NCBI GenBank assembly: GCA_016209275.1
Contig: JACQWM010000022.1
Span: 1-35,219 of the forward strand
Origin: Candidatus Omnitrophota bacterium
Lineage (GTDB): Bacteria > Omnitrophota > Gorgyraeia > Aquiviventales > Aquiviventaceae
Direction of reading: 5' to 3'
Length of the DNA stretch: 35,219 nucleotides
Part shown: piece after piece, positions 22,486 through 30,478 of the stretch
Position numbering within the stretch: position 1 is the first letter of the stretch
Layout of the letters: each line of letters starts with the position of its first letter
Made by a program: the position numbers and the translations under genes
Notes under the pieces: generated by a model
Databases searched by the model: none
Seen by the model: only the letters and a program-made list of their open reading frames with translations
What the model was told of the DNA's origin: nothing

Positions 22486-22521
22486 TGGTACAATCTCTTT
22501 TGTCAGGCCAACACCCTGACA
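22486..22521 (+). promoter_or_regulatory. Extended -10 promoter and inverted repeat before the ferritin-VIT1 gene
   Basis: TGGTACAAT (22486-22494) is an extended -10 box. Immediately downstream TGTCAGG (22501-22507) and CCTGACA (22515-22521) form a 7-bp perfect inverted repeat separated by 7 bp, ending directly before the ATG. Overlapping the likely transcription start, it is well placed to be a repressor operator (for example of a metal-sensing regulator), or an RNA hairpin blocking initiation. No ribosome binding site precedes the ATG. Confidence 0.55.
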
Positions 22522-23400
22522 ATGCCCCCACCGATGACCCCTGAAGAGTTTGCCAAAAACGAATATCGGGATTACGTCACCTACCGGGAACTTGCCCTCA
22601 TTGAGACGGTGCCAGCCTTCAAGCGCATCTTGGAGGAGCTGACACAGCATGAGCTTGAGGATTACAACTTCTGGCTGAGCCTTTCCTCCAAGAAAACATT
22701 CCGCATCAGCCCGTGGGAGCTACTGTTCCTGAAATTCCTCAGAAGAGTACTCGGCCTGACCTTCACTGCGAAGTTCCTGGAGCGGCATGAAAAGCAAGCC
22801 ATCATGAATTACCACGAGGTCTTGCTGACGGCCAGCGGGAAGATGAAAGAAGAGATCCAGCAGATCATTCGGCATGAGGAATACCACGAACGCTCCCTCA
22901 TCGACCAGATCAAAGAGGAGCGAATCACATTCATGGGCAGCATCGTCCTCGGCTTGAATGACGCCCTCATTGAGCTGACCGGAGCGCTTACCGGCTTTGC
23001 CTTTGCGTTCCACACCAGTCGGACCGTGGCTGTGGCCGGATTCATTCTGGGCATCGCCGCTTCCATGTCGATGGCTTCTTCCGCGTATCTCTCCGCCCGG
23101 CATGAGCAAGGCAAGGATCCGGCCAAAGCCGCGCTGTATACCGGCGTCTCCTACCTGGCGGTCGTGCTGCTGCTGTTGCTACCGTTTGTCGTGATGCCGT
23201 ATGCGCCGGCCGCCGTCGCCGTCATGATCGCCACCGTGATCCTGATCGTGGCCGCGCTGTCCTACTATACGGCGATTGTGTTTGAGCGAGCGTTCAAGAA
23301 AAGCCTGGTGGAAATGCTGCTCTTTAGCGTCGGTGTCGCCATCGTCTCGTTCATCATCGGCTCGCTGGCGCGCCGATTTACCGGCCTTGAGGCGCTCTAG
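22522..23400 (+). CDS. Ferritin-like/VIT1 (CCC1) family iron or manganese transporter
   Basis: A 292-residue protein. The N-terminal 130 residues form a ferritin/rubrerythrin-like four-helix domain with carboxylate and His residues in the expected places: E23/E28, E39 with H43-E44, E87-H89-E90 and E119-E120 with H122. Residues about 135-292 form the VIT1/CCC1 membrane domain, about five helices, with FMGSIVLGLNDALIELTGAL and SMASSAYLSARHEQ. Fusions of this type (such as MbfA) export iron or manganese from the cytosol, with the ferritin domain sensing or feeding the metal. The metal cannot be decided here. Alternative start at 22534. The operator-like repeat upstream suggests metal regulation. 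Confidence 0.88.
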   Translation: MPPPMTPEEFAKNEYRDYVTYRELALIETVPAFKRILEELTQHELEDYNFWLSLSSKKTFRISPWELLFLKFLRRVLGLTFTAKFLERHEKQAIMNYHEVLLTASGKMKEEIQQIIRHEEYHERSLIDQIKEERITFMGSIVLGLNDALIELTGALTGFAFAFHTSRTVAVAGFILGIAASMSMASSAYLSARHEQGKDPAKAALYTGVSYLAVVLLLLLPFVVMPYAPAAVAVMIATVILIVAALSYYTAIVFERAFKKSLVEMLLFSVGVAIVSFIIGSLARRFTGLEAL

Positions 23401-23410
23401 CGAGGGTCTC

Positions 23411-24364
23411 ATGAACACCGGCACGCCCATGCGCCAGATCAAAAAGGTGTGGAAGCAGATTCCGACGATCGAAGGCGCTGGCGTGCGCCTCAAGCGCGTC
23501 TTCGGTTATCACCAAGTGCCGCAGCTCGACCCCTTCTTGCTGCTCGACTGCTTCAACTCGGATCATCGCGACGACTATATCAAGGGGTTTCCGTGGCATC
23601 CGCACCGCGGCATCGAAACGATCACCTATGTCTTAGACGGCGACGTGGAGCACCAAGACAGCCTGGGCAATCGCGGAGTGATCCGGCCCGGCGATGTGCA
23701 GTGGATGACGGCCGGCAGCGGCATCATTCACCAGGAGATGCTGCAGGGCAGCCCCAAGGGACGGATGTGGGGATTTCAGCTATGGGCGAATTTGCCCCGG
23801 CGCAATAAGATGATGGACCCTCGCTACCGCGAGGTCACGGCACCGCAGATTCCCGCGGTCAAGACCAGCGAGGGAGCCACAGTGCGGATCATTTGCGGCC
23901 GGCTCGGTGAGGTGGAAGGCCCGGTCAAAGAAATCGTCACCGATCCGGAATATTTCGATGTCACGCTGCCGACCGGCAAAACGTTCACCCATTCGGTGAA
24001 GCCTGGCTACACCGTCTTCGCGTATGTCGTGGAAGGCGCAGGGCATTTCGATCCTGGGCAAAACCCCTTTGACCGCGAGGCAATCGGCGAGAACTATTTT
24101 GACATGCAGCCTTCCTGTGTGTGCAAAGAAGGGGACATCGCCCTCTACGCTCCCGAAGGCGATACGGTGCTGATCACGACCAAGAAAGCACCGGTGCGCT
24201 TTTTGCTGATCAACGGCCGGCCGCTCAAGGAGCCGGTGGCGTGGTATGGCCCGATTGTCATGAACACCAAAGACGAATTAAAAACGGCGTTTCAAGAATT
24301 CCAAAATGGAACTTTCATTAGCCAATTTGCCCCAATAACGCTGAGGGCTGGCAGGCGGCGTTGA
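23411..24364 (+). CDS. Pirin family protein
   Basis: A 317-residue bicupin of the pirin family. The N-terminal cupin carries the metal-binding set: GFPWHPHRGIETITYV (two His), MTAGSGIIHQEM (His and Glu). The C-terminal cupin (about 175-290) has PGYTVFAYVVEGAGHFDPGQ and GDTVLITTKKAPVRFLLING. Bacterial pirins bind Fe and include quercetinase-like dioxygenases and regulators of metabolic enzymes; the role here is unknown. The start at 23411 lies 10 bp after the VIT1 stop. The longer open frame from 23276 overlaps that gene and is rejected. The C-terminal extension after ING is slightly longer than in short pirins. Confidence 0.93.
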   Translation: MNTGTPMRQIKKVWKQIPTIEGAGVRLKRVFGYHQVPQLDPFLLLDCFNSDHRDDYIKGFPWHPHRGIETITYVLDGDVEHQDSLGNRGVIRPGDVQWMTAGSGIIHQEMLQGSPKGRMWGFQLWANLPRRNKMMDPRYREVTAPQIPAVKTSEGATVRIICGRLGEVEGPVKEIVTDPEYFDVTLPTGKTFTHSVKPGYTVFAYVVEGAGHFDPGQNPFDREAIGENYFDMQPSCVCKEGDIALYAPEGDTVLITTKKAPVRFLLINGRPLKEPVAWYGPIVMNTKDELKTAFQEFQNGTFISQFAPITLRAGRRR

Positions 24365-24383
24365 GAGATTGATGGAGGTGTCT

Positions 24384-25559
24384 GTGAGCGGGCGGTTGCG
24401 GGAGTTGGCCGCGTTGTTCCTGAAGCTGGGGACGATCAGCTTCGGCGGGCCGGCGGCTCACATTGCGCTGATGGAGGAAGAAGTCGTGCATCGGCGTCGC
24501 TGGCTCACACGAGAGCACTTCCTTGACCTGGTGGGGGCGACCAATCTCATCCCTGGGCCGAACTCCACCGAGATGGCGATTCATGTGGGCTTCCTCCGAG
24601 GCGGTTGGCCTGGGCTGATTGTGGCCGGGGCCTGCTTCATTCTGCCCGCCGCTCTTATCACCGCGGGGTTCGCCTGGGTCTATGTCCGGTTCGGCTCGCT
24701 GCCGAACGCCGCACCGTTTCTCATGGGGATCAAACCCGTGGTGGTGGCGGTAATTCTCACCGCCATCTGGCGGTTGGGCAAGACCGCGGTGAAGACATGG
24801 CAATTGCTCGTCATTGGCGTGATCGTCGCCGCAACAGCGTTGTTGGGCGTCAACGAAATCCTCGCATTCTTCCTCGGTGGGGTCGGCGGCATGTGCTGGC
24901 TCTCGCTTCCGCATCAGACGCGGCGTCGCCATCGTGGGAACGCTGGTGTCGTTGTCGCATCGGTGCTGGGCGTTCATGGCAGAAGCTGGGCAGCCATCGC
25001 GGTTGCCGGAGCGGCGATCGCGACCCAGGTGTCATTGTGGAAACTAGGGCTCTTCTTCCTCAAAGTCGGCAGCGTGCTCTATGGCAGCGGCTACGTGCTG
25101 GTGGCGTTTCTACAAGGAGGGCTGGTGCGCGACTACGGCTGGTTGACTCAGCAGCAGCTCCTCGATGCGATTGCCATCGGACAGATGACGCCCGGTCCTG
25201 TGTTGTCCACGGCCACCTGCATCGGATATCTCTTGGCGGGATCTGCAGGTGCGGTGGCGGCGACGGTCGCCATCTTCCTGCCATCGTTTGTCTTCGTGGC
25301 GATGCTCAATCCCATTATTCCCAAACTTCGCCGATTGCGCTGGACGTCAGCGTTTTTAGATGCCGTGAACGTCAGCGCGATCGCCTTGATGGCGGCGGTG
25401 CTCATCCAGTTCGCCCGTGCCGCGCTTGCTGATTGGCGGGCTTGGCTGATTGCGCTGGTCGCGGTCGCGGTGGGGCTGCGGTGGAAGCTCAATACCGCGT
25501 GGCTCATTCTCGGCGGCGGTCTGGCCGGCTGGGTGCTCTCGGTACTGGTGGAGCATTGA
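24384..25559 (+). CDS. chrA: Chromate transporter ChrA-type (long chain)
   Basis: A 391-residue polytopic protein made of two homologous ChrA halves, residues about 1-185 and 210-391. Each carries family motifs: FLKLGTISFGGPAAHIALM and NLIPGPNSTEMAIHVGF in the first half, FFLKVGSVLYGSGYVLVAFL and IGQMTPGPVLSTATCIGYLL in the second. Long ChrA proteins export chromate; many environmental homologues are annotated only by similarity. A GTG start at 24384 is preferred because GGAGG at 24374-24378 lies 5 bp before it. An ATG at 24372 is the alternative. It follows pirin by 19 bp and probably shares its transcript. Confidence 0.88.
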   Translation: MSGRLRELAALFLKLGTISFGGPAAHIALMEEEVVHRRRWLTREHFLDLVGATNLIPGPNSTEMAIHVGFLRGGWPGLIVAGACFILPAALITAGFAWVYVRFGSLPNAAPFLMGIKPVVVAVILTAIWRLGKTAVKTWQLLVIGVIVAATALLGVNEILAFFLGGVGGMCWLSLPHQTRRRHRGNAGVVVASVLGVHGRSWAAIAVAGAAIATQVSLWKLGLFFLKVGSVLYGSGYVLVAFLQGGLVRDYGWLTQQQLLDAIAIGQMTPGPVLSTATCIGYLLAGSAGAVAATVAIFLPSFVFVAMLNPIIPKLRRLRWTSAFLDAVNVSAIALMAAVLIQFARAALADWRAWLIALVAVAVGLRWKLNTAWLILGGGLAGWVLSVLVEH

Positions 25560-25564
25560 GGGAT

Positions 25565-26143
25565 ATGAAGGGTAGGGAAAGCGGCATGCCGACGAAAGAA
25601 GTGTGGGAGAAGTTTTTCCATCCCGCTGAGGCGCTCGGCGTGATGGGATTGGATAGCACGGTGAAGGACGTCGTTGAGTTTGGATGCGGATACGGCACCT
25701 TTACCATCCCTGCCGCGAGAATCATCGCCGGCACCATCTATGCCATCGATGTGGAAGCGGACATGGTTGAAGCGACCAGAACAGCAGCCGCCAGCGCAGC
25801 ACTGCGTAACGTCAACGTCATGCGTCGGGATTTCGTGGCGGAAGGGACGGGGTTAAAAGCGGCCAGCGTGGATTACGCGATGCTGTTCAATATCCTGCAT
25901 ATCGAACACCCTGAAACGTTGCTGAAAGAGGCATGGAGAATACTCCGCATCGGCGGGAAACTCGGCATCATTCATTGGAACTATGACCCTGCAACCCCGC
26001 GAGGGCCGTCGATGGACATCCGCCCCAAACCTGCGCAGTGCGTCGCGTGGGCCGAAGCGGCAGGATTTGGCAACCTCCGACAGCGCAATTTGCCGCCGTA
26101 TCATTATGGGATCGTGATGAATCGTCAAGCCGCGCCGGCATGA
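25565..26143 (+). CDS. Class I SAM-dependent methyltransferase
   Basis: A 192-residue methyltransferase of the Methyltransf_11/25 type. Motif I is VVEFGCGYGTFTIPAA (about 37-52), motif II acidic residue is in IYAIDVEADMVEA, the motif IV region is VDYAMLFNILHIEH, and WRILRIGGKLGIIHW is the post-core strand. The N-terminal segment EKFFHPAEALGVMGLDSTVK is found in small UbiE/ArsM-like methyltransferases. The substrate is not evident. Starts at 25565 or 25586 (MPTKEVW) are both plausible; neither has an ideal ribosome binding site. It overlaps the next small gene by 4 bp. Confidence 0.85.
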   Translation: MKGRESGMPTKEVWEKFFHPAEALGVMGLDSTVKDVVEFGCGYGTFTIPAARIIAGTIYAIDVEADMVEATRTAAASAALRNVNVMRRDFVAEGTGLKAASVDYAMLFNILHIEHPETLLKEAWRILRIGGKLGIIHWNYDPATPRGPSMDIRPKPAQCVAWAEAAGFGNLRQRNLPPYHYGIVMNRQAAPA

Positions 26144-26484
26144 TCAAGACGATCACCGTCCTTTTCTCTGTCGTATTATCTGCGCTCCTCTGTGTTGTGT
26201 TGTCAGGCGATGCGTTGCTTGCGCAAGAGGCCGCAACCTCAGCACCGGGCGAAGGCCTGAAGGACGAGCAGATGAACGTCAGGCCGGAATGGGTGCAATT
26301 GATGAGCGAATTTCCAGACCGCTTCATGAGCGGCTCAGACAATTTTGTCGGCGCTCCCGGCGGCCGCCGTGTTGGACCGCCGTCGTTTGCTGACATCTGG
26401 GCGATACTCAATCAACTGCCCGAGGAGTTACAGCGCACAGTCGGCCGAGCCAACGCCGCGCGCGTGTATTCGTTGGGCGAGTAA
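26140..26484 (+). pseudogene. Remnant of a secreted amidohydrolase (signal peptide joined to C-terminal end)
   Basis: An intact 114-residue frame. Residues 1-29 are a signal peptide (TVLFSVVLSALLCVVLSG, then ALLAQ). Residues about 48-114 resemble the last strand and helices of an amidohydrolase-2 TIM barrel: PEWVQLMSEFPDRFMSGSDN, LNQLPEELQRTVGRANAARV. The SD of GSD is where the family keeps its last metal/catalytic Asp. A normal member is about 300-400 residues, and the His-x-His and other metal ligands are missing. I read it as an internally deleted gene that stayed open. It could still be a small expressed protein. It overlaps the methyltransferase by 4 bp (ATGA). Confidence 0.6.
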
Positions 26485-26510
26485 TTCCCATGCGCTCATG
26501 AGATCGTGTC

Positions 26511-26539
26511 TTGTCGTTCGATGATGCGTGTGTTATGCT
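26511..26539 (+). promoter_or_regulatory. Sigma70-type promoter of the DUF5678/protease pair
   Basis: TTGTCG (26511-26516), a 17-bp spacer and TATGCT (26534-26539) preceded by TG at 26531 form a good extended promoter. GGAGAG at 26550-26555 is the ribosome binding site of the gene at 26561. Confidence 0.65.
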
Positions 26540-26560
26540 GAATAGCGTCGGAGAGAATCG

Positions 26561-26806
26561 ATGTCGAGGATCATAGCAAGCACAAGTCGGCCGCTCCCGA
26601 AGAGCTTTTGGCAGGACCAACGGTGGGCCTTTGATCATTACCCCCAATTAGTCAAACGGTACGGCGATCGCTGGGTGGCGGTGGTCAACCGCCGCGTGGT
26701 CGCAACCTCAAAAAGCTCGGTCACAGCTCAGAAACAAGCCCAAGCCAAGACAGGACGCTCGCCGGTCGCGGTTATCTTCCTCGAAACCGGCCGGCATGTC
26801 TACTAG
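26561..26806 (+). CDS. DUF5678 domain protein
   Basis: An 81-residue protein. Residues about 23-78 match the DUF5678 pattern: FDHYPQLVKRYGDRWVAVVN, RRVVATSKSSVTAQKQA, VAVIFLETGRHVY. The family is small, of unknown function, and is often encoded next to retropepsin-like aspartic proteases, as here. It has its own promoter and a good ribosome binding site. The last 11 bp overlap the protease gene, so the products are probably made together. Confidence 0.8.
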   Translation: MSRIIASTSRPLPKSFWQDQRWAFDHYPQLVKRYGDRWVAVVNRRVVATSKSSVTAQKQAQAKTGRSPVAVIFLETGRHVY

Positions 26807-27239
26807 GATCGGGCTCACCTTCCGTCGGCTGCCTGATGTGGAATTCCTCCATCGCGGGATCGCCCACAACCGCATCTTTTGCACCGTCCAATTTGAGACG
26901 CCCGACAAGGACGTCTTCATTCAACCGGCGATCGTCGACACCGGCGCGCCACTGTGCCTGATCCCCTCAGACCTTTGGCAGCAGGTGCGAACCCAGCAAT
27001 TTGAGACCACGCAGGTTGGCGGGTTGGTGGGCCGTAAAGAGTGCGCGGTGTCTGCTCGCCTAGGAATTCTGAGCATGACGCTGCTCGATCCGCAAGGCCA
27101 TCGGCAACGCCTGACCGTAAGAGCCTTCCTAGCTCACACCAGCGACGTCCCACTCATCTTAGGTTTCCAAGATTGTTTGGAGAAAGCGACGGTCCACGTC
27201 GCCTTACCTCGCCATGAGGCCTGGCTTGAGTTTGACTAA
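26796..27239 (+). CDS. Retropepsin-like aspartic protease domain protein
   Basis: A 147-residue protein with one pepsin/retropepsin half-fold. The catalytic motif is AIVDTGAPLCLIP (Asp at about residue 48, D-T-G). A hydrophobic-hydrophobic-Gly near the end (VPLILGFQDCLEKATVH) is the second fold hallmark. A single DTG per chain implies a homodimeric active site. No signal peptide or membrane helix is seen, so it is cytosolic. It overlaps the DUF5678 gene by 11 bp. Targets are unknown; a role in processing the DUF5678 partner is speculation. Confidence 0.82.
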   Translation: MSTRIGLTFRRLPDVEFLHRGIAHNRIFCTVQFETPDKDVFIQPAIVDTGAPLCLIPSDLWQQVRTQQFETTQVGGLVGRKECAVSARLGILSMTLLDPQGHRQRLTVRAFLAHTSDVPLILGFQDCLEKATVHVALPRHEAWLEFD

Positions 27240-27601
27240 CGCGAAGCCAGCGCCCGCCATTTTCCATAGCCCCCCAGACGTTCTCGACGGTATAATACCC
27301 TCCGCAGCGCTCTCGCCGTCGGCTGTCAGTAATAATCAGAACCGTCCCGAATTTTACCGTGGCGTCGCGCCCGCAGCGTCCGCTCGCTCAGATGCTCGCT
27401 CCGGGCGCTCGCCGGGCAGCGAAGCGGCCACCAACTCCGCGCCCGGCTGGGGCGCGATCGGACAGGTAGCCGCGGCTCAAGGGAATTCGCTGCCGGCTCG
27501 CTGAGCTCGCAATTCGCTCGCCAGCCGCTGGGGCGCGACGCAGCTTTTTCAGCGGGCGTAAAGCAATCAGTCTCTGGAACAGTTGGGTTCGTAACGGCGA
27601 T
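27240..27601. repeat. Gene-free spacer rich in GCTCGC-type repeats
   Basis: No convincing gene is present. From about 27370 to 27535 the sequence is dominated by repeated words: GCTCGC several times, AATTCGCT twice, and GCTGGGGCGCGA twice. The short frames through it translate to Arg/Ser/Pro-rich shadows. A TATAAT (27291-27296) lies in the palindrome GGTATAATACC without a -35 box. The junction with the AT-richer gene at 27602 is abrupt. It may be the remains of an inserted repeat. Confidence 0.4.
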
Positions 27602-27991
27602 ATGAATCACAGAGAAACCGCTTCGGATTTTATCAGGAGAAAAGACTCCCAATTCAAAAGCGAAAAGTCCTTGATTCGAATGAAAGACATAGGGCGTCGA
27701 GGAAGGTTCTATTTCAAGCGAGAGGCATGGACGTTTCTTCCTCAGCATAATCTGCAAGAGAAGGTTTTCGTTTTTGAACGATTAAGAAAAGTGAAGTCCA
27801 CTGGACGCCTATCGTATAAGTCGTCATGGAAGGAAGACGACATTGAATACAGGATTGGATATTTCATAATTGGTAAAATTAAGAGAGCCAGAGGGCGATG
27901 GGTTTGGGGCCAATTTTGCCCCCTGATACCCATCTCAGATTTTGAGAAGCTGATTTCAAAGGCCAAAAGAGAGAAAGTAATTCTTCCGTGA
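27602..27991 (+). CDS. Orphan hypothetical protein with AT-richer composition
   Basis: A 129-residue, Lys/Arg-rich protein (RMKDIGRRGRFYFKREAWTF, YRIGYFIIGKIKRARGRWVW, PISDFEKLISKAKREKVILP). It has no signal peptide or long hydrophobic helix; short beta-strands are predicted in the middle. I do not recognise the family. The coding sequence is clearly less GC-rich than its neighbours and uses codons such as AGA, ATA and AAA more often. Together with the repeat-filled spacer before it, this suggests acquisition from elsewhere. No ribosome binding site is visible at the ATG, so the true start may differ. Confidence 0.55.
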   Translation: MNHRETASDFIRRKDSQFKSEKSLIRMKDIGRRGRFYFKREAWTFLPQHNLQEKVFVFERLRKVKSTGRLSYKSSWKEDDIEYRIGYFIIGKIKRARGRWVWGQFCPLIPISDFEKLISKAKREKVILP

Positions 27992-28018
27992 ATTCCGGAA
28001 CACAATACCTAATTCGAA

Positions 28019-29533
28019 ATGAATAAGTCGGTATTTCTCCAGACCTACGGTTGTCAGATGAACTCCCGCGATTCCGAGGAAGTGATCGGGATGCTGACGG
28101 CGCAGGGATACCAAATCGCCGAGGAGCCGGAGAAGGCGGACGTGATACTCCTCAATACGTGTTCGGTGAGGCAGCATGCGGAGGAACGGGCGTTTGGGAA
28201 GATGGGCGAGCTGTCGATGATGAAGAAGGAGCGACCTGAGCTTGTGCTCGGCATCATCGGCTGCATGGCCAAGCTAAGGCAGGAGGAAATTTTCAAGCGC
28301 TTGCCGCGCGTCGATCTCGTCGCCGGACCGGCGGAACTGTATGATTTGCCGTATCTTCTCGCCGAGATCCAGGAGAAACGCCAGCTCCCAGCTCCTAGCT
28401 CCCAGATCCTAGCCAAGGTCATCGCAGTTGGTCGGCAATTCCGCCCGCTGGAGAAGAAGCCGGCGGGGGAGTATCACGCGCCTGGGGTGAAGGCGTTCGT
28501 GACGATCATGGAAGGCTGCGACAAGGCCTGCACCTACTGCATCGTGCCGAAGACGCGCGGCCAAGAGATTTCACGTCCGGCTGAGGATATCATTGATGAA
28601 ATCCGCCACCTGGTTGAGGCGGGATATAAGGAAGTGACCCTGCTGGGCCAGAACGTCAACTCGTACGGCAAGAGATTTCCTGATGGCAGCGGGTACAAGG
28701 GACCGCTCGGTCGCCTACGTCTATTAGAGGAAGCGCCAGAGTCGCTGCTCGATTTTCCGCAACTGCTGCGGATGATTGATGCTTCCATTCGATCGCCAGA
28801 GCGATATCAGATATCACATGGCCATGTGATATCTGATATCAGGGTTCGGTTTACGACGAGCCATCCGTTTGATGCGAATGAGCGGTTGTTTGCGGCGATG
28901 CGGGAGTGCGAGTCGGTCTGCGAGGCTCTGCATTTGCCGGTGCAGTCCGGCTCCAATCGGATCCTGCGCGCGATGCGGCGCGGCTACACGGCCGAGGCGT
29001 ATCTGAAAAAAATCGAGTTGCTGCGGCGCTACGTGCCAGACATGAGTCTGTCGACGGACATCATTGCGGGGTTTCCCGGTGAGACCGAGGACGATTTTCA
29101 GGCCACGATTCGGCTGATGCGCGAGGTAGGCTATGATAATGCCTACATTTTTAAGTATTCGCCGCGGCCAGGCACCGATGCCGCGGCCCGCAAGGATGAT
29201 GTGCCGCAAGAGGTCAAGGAAGCGCGCAACCAAACACTGCTCGCCCTGCAGGATGATATAGAGGAAGCGCGCCATCACGCGTTGGTGGGGCAGATGGCGC
29301 AGATTTTAGTTGAATCGAAGGGGCGGTTTGGAGGACAATGGTTTGGTAAGACCCGTGGCAACCACGGGGTGATCGTTGAAAACGAAGAGCCGTTAGTCGG
29401 TCAGTTCGTTGATGTGAACCTGACTCGATCTGTACAGCATACGTTGTTTGGAACGCGAGTAGGGCACTCTACATGCCACGAATCGTCGCGCTCGTTGGAC
29501 CCACAGCCGTTGGCAAGTCGGCCATCGCGGTAG
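28019..29533 (+). CDS. miaB: tRNA-2-methylthio-N6-dimethylallyladenosine synthase MiaB with inserted repeat-derived segments
   Basis: A 504-residue radical SAM methylthiotransferase that adds a methylthio group to i6A37 of tRNA. The N-terminal UPF0004 domain has cluster cysteines C12, C48 and C82. The radical SAM motif CDKACTYC gives C167, C171 and C174. A TRAM domain ends near VDVNLTRSVQHTLFG. It is longer than the usual 430-460 residues. Extra segments include QLPAPSSQILA (from a 7-bp tandem repeat), a stretch at about 215-250, and RYQISHGHVISDIR (about 262-275, encoded by a 38-bp palindrome) just before RVRFTTSHP. A Ser-rich tail overlaps miaA by 61 bp. All catalytic residues remain, so the enzyme is probably active. 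Confidence 0.95.
   Translation: MNKSVFLQTYGCQMNSRDSEEVIGMLTAQGYQIAEEPEKADVILLNTCSVRQHAEERAFGKMGELSMMKKERPELVLGIIGCMAKLRQEEIFKRLPRVDLVAGPAELYDLPYLLAEIQEKRQLPAPSSQILAKVIAVGRQFRPLEKKPAGEYHAPGVKAFVTIMEGCDKACTYCIVPKTRGQEISRPAEDIIDEIRHLVEAGYKEVTLLGQNVNSYGKRFPDGSGYKGPLGRLRLLEEAPESLLDFPQLLRMIDASIRSPERYQISHGHVISDIRVRFTTSHPFDANERLFAAMRECESVCEALHLPVQSGSNRILRAMRRGYTAEAYLKKIELLRRYVPDMSLSTDIIAGFPGETEDDFQATIRLMREVGYDNAYIFKYSPRPGTDAAARKDDVPQEVKEARNQTLLALQDDIEEARHHALVGQMAQILVESKGRFGGQWFGKTRGNHGVIVENEEPLVGQFVDVNLTRSVQHTLFGTRVGHSTCHESSRSLDPQPLASRPSR
28382..28414 (+). repeat. Heptanucleotide tandem repeat inside miaB
   Basis: CAGCTCC, CAGCTCC, TAGCTCC, CAGATCC and a partial TAGCC follow one another with a strict 7-bp period. 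They lie in frame in miaB and encode a non-conserved segment between the first domain and the radical SAM core. Confidence 0.8.
28803..28840. repeat. Perfect 38-bp palindrome inside the miaB coding sequence (copy 1)
   Basis: The left arm is GATATCAGATATCACATGG and the right arm is its exact reverse complement, with no loop. It is read through in frame in miaB, giving about 13 extra residues. A second copy at 35162-35199 differs only in three bases per arm (CAC/GTG versus GAA/TTC), and the changes keep the symmetry. Confidence 0.9.
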
Positions 29534-30441
29534 AGCTAGCCCAGTCGTTGGGAGCGGAAATCGTCTCCTGCGACTCCATGCAGGTCTACCAGCAGATGCC
29601 GATCCTCTCGCAGGCTCCCACCAGAGCGCAGCGCGCGCAAGTGCAGCATCATCTCATTGATTGCATCGAGCCCACCGCCGATTTCAGCGTCGGCCAATAC
29701 CGCAAGATGGCTGTGCCGATTATCGACCAGATTTTAGCGCGCGGCAAGCGCGTCCTCATCGTCGGAGGCACCGGCTTGTATCTGCGGGCGATCACCGAAG
29801 GTCTTTGCGAAGCGCCCCCGGGCGATCTGAAAGTCCGCGAGCAGCTCTGGAGCGAGTGCCGCGGGGTGGGGAGTGCGACGCTGCACAATCGGCTGCAAGG
29901 CGTTGACGCGACGGCGGCGTCCAAGATTCATCCGAATGACGCGCGCCGTATTATCCGCGCCCTCGAAGTCTATGCGCTCACCGGCAAGCCCATTTCGAGC
30001 TGGTGGCGGACCGCCTGCGAGGAAATCAGCGCCGGGCATGTGGCCGTGATCGGGCTCACGCGGGATCGGGACGCGCTGTATCAGTGCATCAACAAGCGGC
30101 TGCTGCACATGATCTATGAGGAGGGTGTCATCAATGAGGTGCGCGAGCTGCTCGGGCTGCCGTTGTCGCGCACCGCGCGGCAGGTGCATGGGCTGGCTGA
30201 TCTCGAGGCGTATCTGGCCGGGGCCCTCACCCTCAAGGAAACCATCACCATCTGGCAGCAGCGCGTGCGCAACTACGCCAAGCGCCAGCTCTCGTGGTTT
30301 CGTCAGACCACGGGCATTGCCTGGGCGACGGTGGCGGCTGATGAGCGCTCGTGGGAAACCAGCGCGCGCCTGACGGATCTGATTCGCCACACCGCCGCGG
30401 CAAGTGCCGGCCCGCTGTCCTCTGCTGTGTCCATCGCCTAA
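29473..30441 (+). CDS. miaA: tRNA dimethylallyltransferase MiaA
   Basis: A 322-residue enzyme that transfers a dimethylallyl group to A37 of tRNAs, the step before MiaB. The P-loop is GPTAVGKS (residues 9-16). Other hallmarks are EIVSCDSMQVYQQM with the catalytic Asp, the APTRAQRAQVQHHLID segment, GGTGLYLRAI, and KIHPNDARRIIRALEVY. Length is normal. The start lies 61 bp inside the end of miaB, so the two genes are probably cotranscribed and make successive steps of the same modification (ms2i6A37). The C-terminus after RQTTGIAWA is variable. Confidence 0.95.
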   Translation: MPRIVALVGPTAVGKSAIAVELAQSLGAEIVSCDSMQVYQQMPILSQAPTRAQRAQVQHHLIDCIEPTADFSVGQYRKMAVPIIDQILARGKRVLIVGGTGLYLRAITEGLCEAPPGDLKVREQLWSECRGVGSATLHNRLQGVDATAASKIHPNDARRIIRALEVYALTGKPISSWWRTACEEISAGHVAVIGLTRDRDALYQCINKRLLHMIYEEGVINEVRELLGLPLSRTARQVHGLADLEAYLAGALTLKETITIWQQRVRNYAKRQLSWFRQTTGIAWATVAADERSWETSARLTDLIRHTAAASAGPLSSAVSIA

Positions 30442-30478
30442 TCGTTTTGCACCCCCCTTGCTGATCGCGACGTGACCG

